Source of the DNA: Azospirillum griseum
Lineage (GTDB): Bacteria; Pseudomonadota; Alphaproteobacteria; Azospirillales; Azospirillaceae
Length of the DNA stretch: 64,000 bases
Assembly (NCBI RefSeq): GCF_003966125.1
Contig: NZ_RXMA01000003.1
Coordinates: forward strand, 266,910-330,909
Direction: 5' to 3'
Below the pieces are notes generated by a model. It saw only the letters and a program-made list of their open reading frames with translations, was not told where the DNA came from and did not search any database. The number at the start of each line of letters is the position of its first letter. Position 1 is the stretch's first letter. Both the position numbers and the translations under genes were made by a program. Of this stretch, positions 55,794 through 64,000 are shown piece after piece.

Positions 55794-58700
55794 GCGGTTC
55801 CCCGAGGTGTGACGGTGGAGGTGCGGCGGTGATCGGCGGTGAACGCGCGCACCCGGTCCAACGCCTCGGCGTAGCGCAGATCGTCGAGCAGGGCGGTGAC
55901 GGCCTCGGCAAACTCCCGGTGTGCCGGGGGCAGCGTCTTGCGCAGCTCTGTCCAGGCATCCTCGGCGCGCAGATCGGCGTTTTCCAGCAGAGCGGCCAGA
56001 CGCAGCAACCCCGGCTCCAGATCGGCATCGCCGCCGCCTGTCGCCAGCTCCGGAGCGGAATAGAGGGCGGGCAGGGCGGACAGCAGATGCTCCAGCTCGT
56101 CCGCCAGCTCCGTGGCCAACCCGACGGCCAAGGGGCGATGACCGGCGCGCGCCGTTTCGTCGGTGCGCCCGGCCAGTCCTGACAATGCCATCGCCCCGAT
56201 GTAGGCGGCGGATGATCGCAGGGCGTGCGAGAGGAAGCGGATGCGGTCGGCGTCTTCATCCGCCGCCGCCGCCCGCAAGTCGGCGGGGTAGCGCGCGGTG
56301 TCCTTGCAGAAGCCGCGAATGAGCTTTTCCAGCGTCGCGGTGTCGTCATCCACCCGGCGCAGCGCGGCGTCCCAATCCAGCCCGATCCGCCGGGCCTGTT
56401 CAGCGGTTTCCGATGCGGCGGCGCTGTCTTCCGGGGCGGGTGGGGGGGCCGTCGTCGGTGCGGCGGCGTGGTGACTGGTGGTCCCTCCGCTGCGCCTTGC
56501 GGCCAGCCGCACCGGGTCGATCAGGCGCAGGAGCGTGTCGATCAACAGGTCCGGGTCGATGGGCTTGGTCAGATGCTCGTTCATTCCGGCGTCGCGGCTG
56601 GCCAGCCGGTGATCGGCCATGGCGTGCGCGGTCATGGCGACGATGGGCAGGGCGCGGAACCGCTCGATCCGCCGGATGCGGCGTGTGGCCTCCAGCCCGT
56701 CCATCTCCGGCATCTGAATGTCCATCAGCACCAGATCGTAGTCGCCGCTGCACACCCGCTCCACCGCCTGGACACCGTCTTCGGCGATGTCCACGCTGGC
56801 CTGGGTGTCGGCCAGGATGTGCAGGGCGACTTCGCGGTTGAGCGCGTTGTCGTCCACCAGAAGAAGACGCGCGCCGCGCAGCCGCGCTGCCACCGGGCGC
56901 GGGCTGGGGGCGGGGTGGGGCGGGGTGTCGGGTGGTGTGTGCTGGCGCAACACCTCGACCAGACGGGTGCGCAGACGGCTCGGGACCACCGGCTTGAACA
57001 GCACGTCGGTCTGACCGGTTCCGTGGCTGGGCCATGCGCCGCTGTGTCGGGCGTTGGCGGCGATCATCGGAATCACGCGCACCCCCGCCGCGCGGCGGCT
57101 GGTGCGCAGCCGTTCGGCGGTCAACGCCCCGTCCCATCCGGGCATGACGGAATCCAGCAGAACCGCGTGGATCGGTGCGTTTTGCCGGGCGGCCTGATCG
57201 ACCGCCAGCAGGGCGGCCGGGCCGGAATTGACCGCCGTCACCTCGCAGCCCAGCGCGCCGACCATCTCCACCAAGGCGGTGCGGGCGGCGGGGTGATCGT
57301 CCACCACCAGTACCCGCGCCGGTGGCAAGGCCGCAAGCGGAGCCGGGGCGGCATCGGCGGGTGCCAGACCCAGCGTCACCTCCAGGGAAAAGCGGCTGCC
57401 CTGACCCGGCACGCTGGCCACGCCGATGCGACCGCCCATCAGGTCGGCCAACTGCTTGCAGATCGACAGGCCCAAGCCGGTGCCGCCGTAGCGCCGGGTG
57501 ATCGAGCCATCGGCCTGGACGAAGGGCTGGAACAGCGCGGCCTGCTGGTCCGGGTGAATGCCGATGCCGGTGTCGGCGACGGAAAAACGCAGATCCACCC
57601 GCTCGCCGTCGCGCGTGATCTCCTCCACCTCGATCAGGATGTCGCCCCGTTCGGTGAATTTCAGGGCGTTGCTGGTCAGATTCGCCAGAATCTGGCTGAG
57701 CCGCAGCGGATCGCCGACCAGCCGGTCGGGTGTGCCGGGGCGGATGCGCACGGTGATCTCCACCTGATCGTTGCCGGGGCTGCCCAGAATCAGGTCGCAC
57801 AGCGGTTCCAGCGCCTCGTCCAGCGCGAAGGGCTGGTGAACGATGTCCACCTTGCCCGCCTCGATCTTCGAAAAATCGAGCAGGTCGTTGATGATTCCCA
57901 GCAACCGACCGGCGGAGGTGTTGATGGTTTCCAGATAGCCGCGCTGGGCGGGGTCCTGCGCGGCGTGCAGGGCGATCCGCCCGATGCCGATGATGGCGTT
58001 CATCGGCGTGCGGATTTCGTGGCTGATCATCGCCAGGAAATGCGATTTGGCGGCGTTGGCGCGGTCGGCCTCCGCGCGGGCGGCGTCGGCGGCGCGTTGC
58101 AGCCGCTTCAGGTCGCTGATGTCGACATGGCTGCTGAAGGAGCGGCCTTCCACCCCGCGCTGTTCGATCACGCGCAACCAGCGCCCGTTCGGCAACTCCA
58201 CCTCGAACGGCGCACCGGGAAAGCGCTGGCGCTCGATCAGCGTGGCCGACACGCGGTCGGCGTCGCCGGTCCACACCCGGTGCAACAGCTCCTCGTACCG
58301 CAGCCCGATGGCGTCCGCCTTGTGGGCCAGCCCATAGAGGAACAGCGCCTGTTCGTTGATCGCGGTGATGAGGCCCTGGTTGTCCAGCACCATGATGCCG
58401 TCGGCGACATGCTCCAGGAAGGCATCGTCGGTGCCAGCGGATTGTCCGACGGTCGGGCGTTCCCATTGCATGCCCCCCGTTGGGGCCACCAGGGGCGTCC
58501 ACACGCGCAGGCGGCCTTGCGGGGCATGGGGGCCGCCGATGGGCAGCGACGCCACCCGCACCCATTGGCCGCGATGGGCGAAGACAAAGGGCTGGCTTTG
58601 GCTGCGGTGGCGGGCAATGCCTTCGGCGATGTAGCGGTCGATCATCGGCAGTTCGGCGGCGTCCAGCCGCTGCTGGTAGAAGCGCCGCAGATTGTCGGAG

Positions 58701-58858
58701 TAATGCTCCCCCACCCGGATGTGGCCGTCATGTTCGGGGAACAGGGCCAGGAAGGTCCGGTTCCACACCAGGGCGTGGTCGCCCGCGTCGAACAGGCACA
58801 GCCCGACATTGAGGCTGTCGAGCAGCTCCGCCATCAGGGCGTATGGGCCTGTGTCCAT
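55790..58858 (-). CDS. Hybrid sensor histidine kinase with two receiver domains and Hpt
   Basis: This 1022-residue kinase has no membrane segment, so it is probably cytoplasmic. It has two PAS-like modules ([20 protein letters not shown] and [20 protein letters not shown]). HisKA follows with phosphoacceptor His280 ([11 protein letters not shown]) and an ATPase domain ([20 protein letters not shown]). Two receivers have phosphoacceptor Asp in [13 protein letters not shown] and [13 protein letters not shown]. The C-terminal Hpt domain has its His in [14 protein letters not shown]. The ATG was preferred to a TTG 20 codons upstream. No output regulator gene is adjacent, and its signal and target are unknown. 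Confidence 0.9.
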   Translation of the reverse strand: MDTGPYALMAELLDSLNVGLCLFDAGDHALVWNRTFLALFPEHDGHIRVGEHYSDNLRRFYQQRLDAAELPMIDRYIAEGIARHRSQSQPFVFAHRGQWVRVASLPIGGPHAPQGRLRVWTPLVAPTGGMQWERPTVGQSAGTDDAFLEHVADGIMVLDNQGLITAINEQALFLYGLAHKADAIGLRYEELLHRVWTGDADRVSATLIERQRFPGAPFEVELPNGRWLRVIEQRGVEGRSFSSHVDISDLKRLQRAADAARAEADRANAAKSHFLAMISHEIRTPMNAIIGIGRIALHAAQDPAQRGYLETINTSAGRLLGIINDLLDFSKIEAGKVDIVHQPFALDEALEPLCDLILGSPGNDQVEITVRIRPGTPDRLVGDPLRLSQILANLTSNALKFTERGDILIEVEEITRDGERVDLRFSVADTGIGIHPDQQAALFQPFVQADGSITRRYGGTGLGLSICKQLADLMGGRIGVASVPGQGSRFSLEVTLGLAPADAAPAPLAALPPARVLVVDDHPAARTALVEMVGALGCEVTAVNSGPAALLAVDQAARQNAPIHAVLLDSVMPGWDGALTAERLRTSRRAAGVRVIPMIAANARHSGAWPSHGTGQTDVLFKPVVPSRLRTRLVEVLRQHTPPDTPPHPAPSPRPVAARLRGARLLLVDDNALNREVALHILADTQASVDIAEDGVQAVERVCSGDYDLVLMDIQMPEMDGLEATRRIRRIERFRALPIVAMTAHAMADHRLASRDAGMNEHLTKPIDPDLLIDTLLRLIDPVRLAARRSGGTTSHHAAAPTTAPPPAPEDSAAASETAEQARRIGLDWDAALRRVDDDTATLEKLIRGFCKDTARYPADLRAAAADEDADRIRFLSHALRSSAAYIGAMALSGLAGRTDETARAGHRPLAVGLATELADELEHLLSALPALYSAPELATGGGDADLEPGLLRLAALLENADLRAEDAWTELRKTLPPAHREFAEAVTALLDDLRYAEALDRVRAFTADHRRTSTVTPRGTA

Positions 58859-58991
58859 CGGCAATCCCACTGCTTGGCGCGCCCGTTCCAACCGCCGGAG
58901 CGCGCCGCTGACCCGCAAGACCCGTTATCAGGGAAAAAGATTAACGGGGAACCACGATGGTGTGAAACAGTTCGTTGGTCGGGGATCACGC

Positions 58992-59969
58992 TCAGGGCTT
59001 GACCGGGTGGTCGGGCGGACGTTGGCGGGCAAGCGCGGCGGCGCGGAGCGCGGTCAGCAGCGTTTGCGCCCCGGGCGACAGCGGGCGTTCGCGCAGCCGG
59101 AAGATGCCGTATGGCTCCACACTGAACCGTTTGTAGAAGGGCACGATGGCGTAACGTCCGGGCGTGGAATACAGCTCCGCCAAGGCGCGGGCAAAGACGG
59201 TCAGCGAGTCGGTCTGGGCGATCATCGCCATCGACATGACCGGCGACGCGCTTTCGATCACCCGTTGCGGCGGCGGCAACCCGCGCGAGCGGAACAGCGC
59301 GTCCACCCGCTCCCGCAACAGGGTGCCGACCGGCTGCAGCATCCAGGTGGCACCGATCAGATCCTCCACCACCACATCGCGGCCCAGATGCAGCAGCGGG
59401 TGGTCGTCGCGGCAGACGAAGCACAGCTCCTCGTCGCCGATCTCCTCGTAAACGAAGGTCATCGGATCCATGCCGCTGGGCAGGCGGCCGATGGCGAAAT
59501 CCATGGTCCCCTGATGCACCCGTTCGGCCAGAACGTCGCTCGATTCGACGCCGACGGCGATCTTCAGGCCGGGATGCTCCTGCGTCATCGCGCTGACGAC
59601 CGGGACCACCAGTTCCACCGCCGGGGCCATCACCGTGCCGATGGAGACCCGGCCGCTGTGCCCGGCCTGAAGGGCGTTCAGCTCCTCCCCCGCCTCCTTC
59701 AGCTCGCTCAGGATCATCCGGGCGTGGCGGATCATGAGGCTGCCGTACCAGTTGGGTTCGATGCCCCGGCCATGGCGGTCGAACAGCTCGATCCCCAGCA
59801 TGTCTTCCAGATCGCCCAGCAGCTTCGACGCGGCGGGTTGCGACATGTTCAGGCTGGCGGCGGCGCGGTGCAGGTTGCGGTGTTCGTCCAGCGCCATGAA
59901 CAGTTGGAGGTGGCGCATCTTCAGCCGCACCCGTTGAAACCAATCGGCGGCAAAGCGCGGCGGGGCCAT
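58992..59969 (-). CDS. LysR-family regulator, GbpR-like
   Basis: This LysR protein of 325 residues has helix-turn-helix sequence RHLQLFMALDEHRNLHRAAA, LNMSQPAASKLLGDLEDMLG. That resembles GbpR, the regulator of sugar-binding protein genes in Agrobacterium and Azospirillum. The ligand domain follows GRVSIGTVMAPAVELVVPVV. It is divergent from the lactonase-gguC-aldehyde dehydrogenase operon, with a dyad and promoter in the gap, and a similar dyad lies upstream of chvE. It probably represses or activates both blocks in response to arabinose or galactose derivatives. The family call is strong; the GbpR identity is inferred. Confidence 0.85.
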   Translation of the reverse strand: MAPPRFAADWFQRVRLKMRHLQLFMALDEHRNLHRAAASLNMSQPAASKLLGDLEDMLGIELFDRHGRGIEPNWYGSLMIRHARMILSELKEAGEELNALQAGHSGRVSIGTVMAPAVELVVPVVSAMTQEHPGLKIAVGVESSDVLAERVHQGTMDFAIGRLPSGMDPMTFVYEEIGDEELCFVCRDDHPLLHLGRDVVVEDLIGATWMLQPVGTLLRERVDALFRSRGLPPPQRVIESASPVMSMAMIAQTDSLTVFARALAELYSTPGRYAIVPFYKRFSVEPYGIFRLRERPLSPGAQTLLTALRAAALARQRPPDHPVKP

Positions 59970-60010
59970 GACGAACGCTCCGGGTTGCGGAAGGAGGGAT
60001 GGGCAAAATT

Positions 60011-60026
60011 ATACGCAAACATGTAT
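60011..60026. promoter_or_regulatory. Candidate GbpR operator upstream of the lactonase gene
   Basis: ATACGCAAACATGTAT has ATAC/GTAT arms and an AAACA core. It matches the middle of the chvE-upstream dyad at 11 of 16 positions and has the same spacing to the -35 box (centre about 29 bases upstream of it). Confidence 0.5.
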
Positions 60027-60046
60027 CATTTCGTCAAATATTCGTA

Positions 60047-60076
60047 TTGGACGGTTATCGCATCGCGCTTTATCGT
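60047..60076 (+). promoter_or_regulatory. Promoter of the lactonase-gguC-dehydrogenase operon
   Basis: TTGGAC (60047-60052) is followed after 17-18 bases by TTATCG/TATCGT. It is a weak -10 of the type expected for regulated promoters, about 40 bases before the lactonase start codon. Confidence 0.45.
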
Positions 60077-60113
60077 TTGGAAGGTCAACTAATTCGGCGG
60101 CGGAGAACCGGGG

Positions 60114-61013
60114 ATGAGCAGCGGCGGCACGACCATCGAGGCGCGGTGCGTCTGGCAGCCCCGCGCCGTTCTGGGTGAAGGCCCGCTGTGGTCGCCGTCC
60201 GACAACGCGGTCTACGCGGTGGACATCCGGGGCGCGCGCATCCTCCGCCTGGATGTTGCAACCGAACAGGGGCGTGATTGGGCGCTGGAGGACGCCGCCT
60301 GCTGGCTGGTGGAGCGCGCCGACGGCGACGGATTCGTCGCGGGCCTGCGCTCCCGCCGGGTGGTGCATCTGCGTTTGGGGGCGTCCGGGGTGGAGATCGT
60401 CGGCGAACTGGCGAGGCTGGACGCCGACCGGCCCGGCAACCGGCTGAACGACGCCAAGGCCGACGCGCGGGGCCGCCTGTGGATCGGCAGCATGGATGAT
60501 TCCGAAAGCGCGCCGACCGGCTCCTTCTTCCGGCTCGATCCCGATGGGGCGGTGACGGCGGTGGACAGCGGTTACACGGTGGCCAACGGCCCGGCGCTGT
60601 CGCCCGACGGGCGGCGCATCCACCACACCGACAGCGCGGCCCGGCGGATTTACGCCTTTGACATCGCCGAGGATGGCAGCCTGTCGGGCAAGCGCGTCCA
60701 CATCCAGTTCACCGAGGCCGACGGCTATCCCGATGGCATGACCTGCGACGCCGAGGGCGGGCTGTGGGTGGCCCATTGGGACGGCGGGCGGGTCAGCCGC
60801 TTCCGGCCCGATGGCACGCTGGACCGGGTGGTGCGGGTTGCCGCCTCGCGCGTCACCTCCTGCGTGTTCGCCGGTCCGGCGCTGGACCAATTGTTCATCA
60901 CCACCGCCGCCCATGAACGGACGGACGAGCCGCTGGCCGGTGGTGTGTTCGTCTGCTCCCCCGGCGTGACGGGCCTGCCGCCCGCGCGGTTCGGGTTGCC
61001 GAGCGTGCTTTGA
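60114..61013 (+). CDS. SMP-30/gluconolactonase-family sugar lactonase
   Basis: This lactonase of 299 residues hydrolyses the sugar lactone (L-arabino- or D-galactono-lactone) made by the aldose dehydrogenase to the aldonate. The six-bladed propeller family motifs are visible: VLGEGPLWSPSDNAVYAVD, where Glu is a metal ligand, NRLNDAKADARGRLWIGSM, and NGPALSPDGRRIHHTDSAAR. It corresponds to AraB (L-arabinolactonase) in the Azospirillum pathway. It is followed after 16 bases by gguC and shares that gene's promoter. Confidence 0.9.
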   Translation: MSSGGTTIEARCVWQPRAVLGEGPLWSPSDNAVYAVDIRGARILRLDVATEQGRDWALEDAACWLVERADGDGFVAGLRSRRVVHLRLGASGVEIVGELARLDADRPGNRLNDAKADARGRLWIGSMDDSESAPTGSFFRLDPDGAVTAVDSGYTVANGPALSPDGRRIHHTDSAARRIYAFDIAEDGSLSGKRVHIQFTEADGYPDGMTCDAEGGLWVAHWDGGRVSRFRPDGTLDRVVRVAASRVTSCVFAGPALDQLFITTAAHERTDEPLAGGVFVCSPGVTGLPPARFGLPSVL

Positions 61014-61029
61014 GAAAAGGACAGGATCG

Positions 61030-62019
61030 ATGAGGCTGGTGCAATGTCTCGACGCGGCGGGCGCGCGCGCGGTGGCCGCAACCGGAACGGACGGCGTGAC
61101 CCGTCTGGTCCGTGACGCCGCGTCCGTTTTCGCGCTGGCGCAAGAGGCCATCGCCGGGGCGGTTGGTCTGGCGGCGGTGGTCGAACGCCACGGGCTGGGT
61201 GATGCGGTGGATCTGGCGGCAATTGAGGCCGATGGCCGCCTGCTGTCGCCGATTGACCATCCCGATCCGGCGCATCTCTTCGTCACCGGCACCGGCCTGA
61301 CCCATCTGGGCAGCGCCGAGGGGCGGGACAAGATGCACAAGGATCTCGCCGATCCGGCCAAGCAGACCGATTCGATGAAGATGTTCCGCCTGGGGGTCGA
61401 GGGCGGTCGCCCCGAACCGGGCGTGTTCGGCGTTCAGCCGGAATGGTTCTACAAGGGCGACGGCTCCATCCTGACCGCGCCGGGCGCGCCGTTGGCCTCG
61501 CCCTCCTTCGCGCTGGACGGCGGCGAGGAGCCGGAGATCGCCGGGATCTATCTGATCGGTCCCGATGGCACGCCGCACCGGTTGGGCTTCGCGCTCGCCA
61601 ACGAGTTTTCCGACCACGTCACCGAACGTCAGAATTACCTGTACCTCGCCCATTCCAAGCTGCGCGCCTGCGCGGTCGGGCCGGAACTGCTGACCGGGGC
61701 GCTGCCCAACGACCTGCGCGGCTCCTCGCGGGTGCGGCGCGACGGAGCGGTGATCTGGGAAAAGCCCTTCCTGTCCGGCGAGGCCAACATGTGCCACAGC
61801 ATCGCCAATCTGGAAGCCCACCATTTCAAATACCCGCTGTTCTGCCGTCCGGGCGACGTCCATGTGCATTGCTTCGGCACCGCGACCCTGAGCTTCAGCG
61901 ACGGGCTGCGCCTGACCGACGGCGATGTGATGGAGATCGAGGTTCCCGATTTCGGTCGGCCCCTGCGCAACCCGCTGGGCACGGCGGACACGCCCTATCG
62001 CGCGGTCAAGGCGCTCTGA
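61030..62019 (+). CDS. gguC: GguC / AraD1-family protein (FAH fold)
   Basis: This 329-residue protein of the fumarylacetoacetate hydrolase fold belongs to the group named GguC after the chvE-gguABC locus. Visible features are FVTGTGLTHLGSAEGRDKMH near the start of the core, GVQPEWFYKGDG, FALANEFSDHVTERQNYLYL and a C-terminal HCFGTATLSFSDG. FAH-fold enzymes use a divalent metal on 2-keto acids; the acidic ligands probably lie in EPEIAGIY and NEFSDH. No dihydrodipicolinate-synthase-like 2-keto-3-deoxyarabonate dehydratase is in the window, so GguC is a candidate for the missing step. The biochemical role is inferred. Confidence 0.85.
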   Translation: MRLVQCLDAAGARAVAATGTDGVTRLVRDAASVFALAQEAIAGAVGLAAVVERHGLGDAVDLAAIEADGRLLSPIDHPDPAHLFVTGTGLTHLGSAEGRDKMHKDLADPAKQTDSMKMFRLGVEGGRPEPGVFGVQPEWFYKGDGSILTAPGAPLASPSFALDGGEEPEIAGIYLIGPDGTPHRLGFALANEFSDHVTERQNYLYLAHSKLRACAVGPELLTGALPNDLRGSSRVRRDGAVIWEKPFLSGEANMCHSIANLEAHHFKYPLFCRPGDVHVHCFGTATLSFSDGLRLTDGDVMEIEVPDFGRPLRNPLGTADTPYRAVKAL

Positions 62020-62115
62020 GCGCCGTTTGCTTCGTTCCTTTCGTTTCTTTCCCACGCCGCGCCCCGGACGGATGTCTGCGGGGCGCGGCGCGGTTCACAG
62101 TTTGGGATTGCGATC

Positions 62116-63711
62116 ATGACCATCCGTGGCGAGATGCTGATCGGTGCGACCGCTCTGCGTGGCACCGACACCGTTTTTCACGCCATCGACCCGTCCACCG
62201 GAACGGCGCTGGAGCCGGGCTTCGGCGGTGGCGGCAGCGCTGAGGTCGAGCGGGCCTGCGCGCTGGCCTGGGACGCCTTCGACGCGTTCCGGGACACCGG
62301 GCTGGAGGCGCGGGCGGCGTTTCTGGAGGCCATCGCCGACGGCATCATGGCGATTGGCGATGAGCTGATTCAGCGTGCCATGGCGGAAACCGGCCTGCCG
62401 CGTCCCCGGCTGGAGGGCGAGCGCGGGCGCACGGTTGGCCAATTGCGCCTGTTCGCTCGCACGGTGCGCGAGGGAAGCTGGCTCGATGCCCGCATCGACC
62501 CGGCCCAGCCGGACCGCGCGCCGCTGCCGCGCGCCGATCTGCGCCAGCGGCACATCGCCTTGGGGCCGGTCGCCGTGTTCGGGGCCAGCAACTTCCCCTT
62601 GGCCTTTTCGGTGGCGGGCGGCGACACGGCGTCGGCGCTGGCGGCGGGTTGCCCGGTGGTGGTGAAGGCCCATTCGGCCCATCCCGGCACCTCGGAATTG
62701 ATCGGTCGCGCCGTGCAGGCGGCGGTCGCCGCCTGCGGTCTGCCGGAGGGCGTGTTCTCGCTGCTGTTCGGCTCGGGCAACCGGGTTGGCACGGCGCTGG
62801 TGGCCGATCCGCGCATCAAGGCGGTGGGCTTTACCGGTTCGCGCACCGGTGGTGTGGCGCTGATGAAGGTCGCGGCCGCCCGTCCGGAGCCGATCCCGGT
62901 CTACGCCGAGATGAGCAGCATCAACCCGGTGATCCTGCTGCCCGCCGCGCTCGCCGCGCGGGCGGAGGCGCTGGGGACCGGCTTTGTCGGCTCGCTGACC
63001 ATGGGGGCCGGGCAGTTCTGCACCAATCCCGGTCTGGTTCTGGCCATCGACGGGCCGGATCTGGACCGCTTCCTGGACGCCGCCGCCACGGCGGTGGGCG
63101 GGGCGGCCCCGGCCACCATGCTGACGCCGGGCATCCACGCCGCCTTCACCGGTGGGGTGGCGCGTCTGTCGGGCAACGCGGCGGTGACGACGCGGGCGCG
63201 CGGGCCGGAAACCAGCGGGCCGCACCAGTGCCGTGCCGGGCTGTTCACCACCAGCGCCGACGCCTTCCTGGACGATCCGGCGCTGCATGAGGAGATTTTC
63301 GGCGCGGCGTCGCTGGTCATCCGTTGCGCCGGCTCGCAGGCCCTGCGCGCGGTGTTGGAGCGGCTGGAAGGCCAGTTGACCGCGACCCTGCACATGGACG
63401 GGGCCGACGCCGAGGCGGCGCGCGCCCTGTTGCCGGTGCTGGAGCGCAAGGCCGGGCGCATCCTGGCCAACGGCTGGCCGACCGGCGTCGAGGTGTGCGA
63501 GGCGATGGTGCATGGCGGGCCGTTCCCGGCGACCTCCGACAGCCGCACCACCTCGGTCGGCACCTTGGCGATCCGCCGTTTCCTGCGCCCGGTCTGCTAC
63601 CAGGATCTGCCCGACGCGCTGTTGCCCGAGGCGCTGCGCCGGGGCAACCCGCTGGGGCTGTGGCGGCGTGTTGACGGGGTTCTTGGCCGGGACGGTACCA
63701 CCTCACCATAA
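62116..63711 (+). CDS. Aldehyde dehydrogenase, 2,5-dioxovalerate (alpha-ketoglutarate semialdehyde) type
   Basis: This NAD(P)-dependent aldehyde dehydrogenase has 531 residues. The nucleotide-binding motif is [13 protein letters not shown], the general-base Glu is in AEMSSINPV, and the catalytic Cys302 is in [10 protein letters not shown]. Length and sequence place it with the long alpha-ketoglutarate semialdehyde dehydrogenases (type III, also linked to hydroxyproline) rather than the 481-residue AraE of Azospirillum brasilense. It would oxidize 2,5-dioxovalerate to alpha-ketoglutarate, the last pathway step. It starts 96 bases after gguC, and an inverted repeat overlaps its stop codon. Confidence 0.88.
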   Translation: MTIRGEMLIGATALRGTDTVFHAIDPSTGTALEPGFGGGGSAEVERACALAWDAFDAFRDTGLEARAAFLEAIADGIMAIGDELIQRAMAETGLPRPRLEGERGRTVGQLRLFARTVREGSWLDARIDPAQPDRAPLPRADLRQRHIALGPVAVFGASNFPLAFSVAGGDTASALAAGCPVVVKAHSAHPGTSELIGRAVQAAVAACGLPEGVFSLLFGSGNRVGTALVADPRIKAVGFTGSRTGGVALMKVAAARPEPIPVYAEMSSINPVILLPAALAARAEALGTGFVGSLTMGAGQFCTNPGLVLAIDGPDLDRFLDAAATAVGGAAPATMLTPGIHAAFTGGVARLSGNAAVTTRARGPETSGPHQCRAGLFTTSADAFLDDPALHEEIFGAASLVIRCAGSQALRAVLERLEGQLTATLHMDGADAEAARALLPVLERKAGRILANGWPTGVEVCEAMVHGGPFPATSDSRTTSVGTLAIRRFLRPVCYQDLPDALLPEALRRGNPLGLWRRVDGVLGRDGTTSP

Positions 63712-63727
63712 AATAAATCATGGTGAG
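63702..63727. terminator. Inverted repeat overlapping the dehydrogenase stop codon
   Basis: CTCACCAT and ATGGTGAG are perfect 8-bp arms around AAAATAAATC. They are followed by TTAGTTATT rather than a clean T-run. It could be a weak terminator, or an operator for the porin-like gene downstream. Confidence 0.45.
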
Positions 63728-63734
63728 TTAGTTA

Positions 63735-63763
63735 TTGACCGTTTTTCGTCCGTGTGAAAGATT
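63735..63763 (+). promoter_or_regulatory. Possible promoter of the last gene
   Basis: TTGACC (63735-63740) and AAGATT (63758-63763) are separated by 17 bases, about 150 bases before the start of the exported-protein gene. The match is modest. Confidence 0.3.
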
Positions 63764-63913
63764 GTTCGAAAGACGGTTGGTTGGACTTCGCCGCCGGAAA
63801 ACGCTGTTGACCCCTGAAAAGCAATCGTCGCGGTTCGGGGGGCGGCGCATGATCCGGGTGCCCATCGACAAGAACAAAAAGAACCTTTTTCAACTCAGTG
63901 AGGACACACGCAC

Positions 63914-64000
63914 ATGTCACGCATTGCTCTTATGGTTGGTGTTGCCGCCGTCGCGCTCGCGTCGGGTTCGGCGTTTGCGCAGTCGAAGTCGAAGTTCGAC
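63914..64000 (+). CDS. Exported protein, 3' end outside window (possible porin)
   Basis: Only 29 residues are in the window. MSRIALMVGVAAVALASGSA is a signal peptide with likely cleavage after AFA-Q. A GTGAGGA site precedes the ATG. A polar start QSKSKFD follows. A signal of this kind beside a sugar catabolic operon would fit an outer membrane porin, but the mature part is not visible and no family can be assigned. Confidence 0.65.
   Translation, partial: MSRIALMVGVAAVALASGSAFAQSKSKFD

Overview
The window is high-GC alphaproteobacterial DNA, most likely from an Azospirillum-type organism (Rhodospirillales). The inference rests on gene content: a ChvE/SbpA-GguA-GguB sugar transporter, a GbpR-like LysR regulator, a GguC protein, non-phosphorylative L-arabinose/D-galactose oxidation genes, and several methyl-accepting chemotaxis proteins. 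No rRNA, tRNA or CRISPR array was seen.

Positions 1-8400 look like one end of a mobilizable element. It carries a serine recombinase cut by the left edge, a protein with HUH and YxxK motifs (candidate replication initiator), a MOBQ-type relaxase divergent from a small TraD/MobC-like protein, and between these two an IncQ/Ti-like nic sequence next to a hairpin (candidate oriT). A tightly packed leftward operon of five small unrecognised genes follows (7155 to 5391). Next comes a 1.4-kb gene-poor stretch with tandem repeats, an 18-bp inverted repeat, 21-bp direct repeats, a 35-codon reading frame with its own promoter-like sequence, and the remnant of a chemoreceptor gene.

Positions 8400-32700 look like ordinary chromosome or chromid: a PaaG-like crotonase and thiolase, a TetR regulator, a Cache-domain chemoreceptor, a FadH-like flavin oxidoreductase, an RlpA-like protein, a LysR/GMC oxidoreductase pair, transporters and regulators, an arginase-fold protein, a TPR protein, an APH-fold kinase, MoaB, a soluble lytic transglycosylase, a uracil-DNA glycosylase and ETF-ubiquinone oxidoreductase, the last closed by a strong terminator.

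Positions 32700-64000 form a sugar and sugar-acid catabolic island. The first block (33107-42049) has the periplasmic sugar-binding protein, ABC ATPase and permease, a Gfo/Idh/MocA aldose dehydrogenase, a chemoreceptor and an IlvD/Edd aldonate dehydratase. The last block (58992-63711) has the GbpR-like regulator, a lactonase, GguC and a 2,5-dioxovalerate-type aldehyde dehydrogenase. Together they make most of an oxidative L-arabinose/D-galactose route. Both blocks have a similar inverted-repeat site about 29 bp upstream of a promoter-like -35 box, which suggests shared control by GbpR.

Between them lies a second module (43168-55307): a LysR regulator divergent from a split transketolase, an SDR, a beta-hydroxyacid dehydrogenase, a TRAP transporter with fused DctQM, a full-length transketolase, a hydroxypyruvate/glyoxylate reductase-like dehydrogenase and a glycerate 2-kinase. 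The set suggests uptake of an acidic substrate and its conversion to glycerate and 2-phosphoglycerate. I do not recognise it as a described pathway. The window ends in the first codons of an exported protein.
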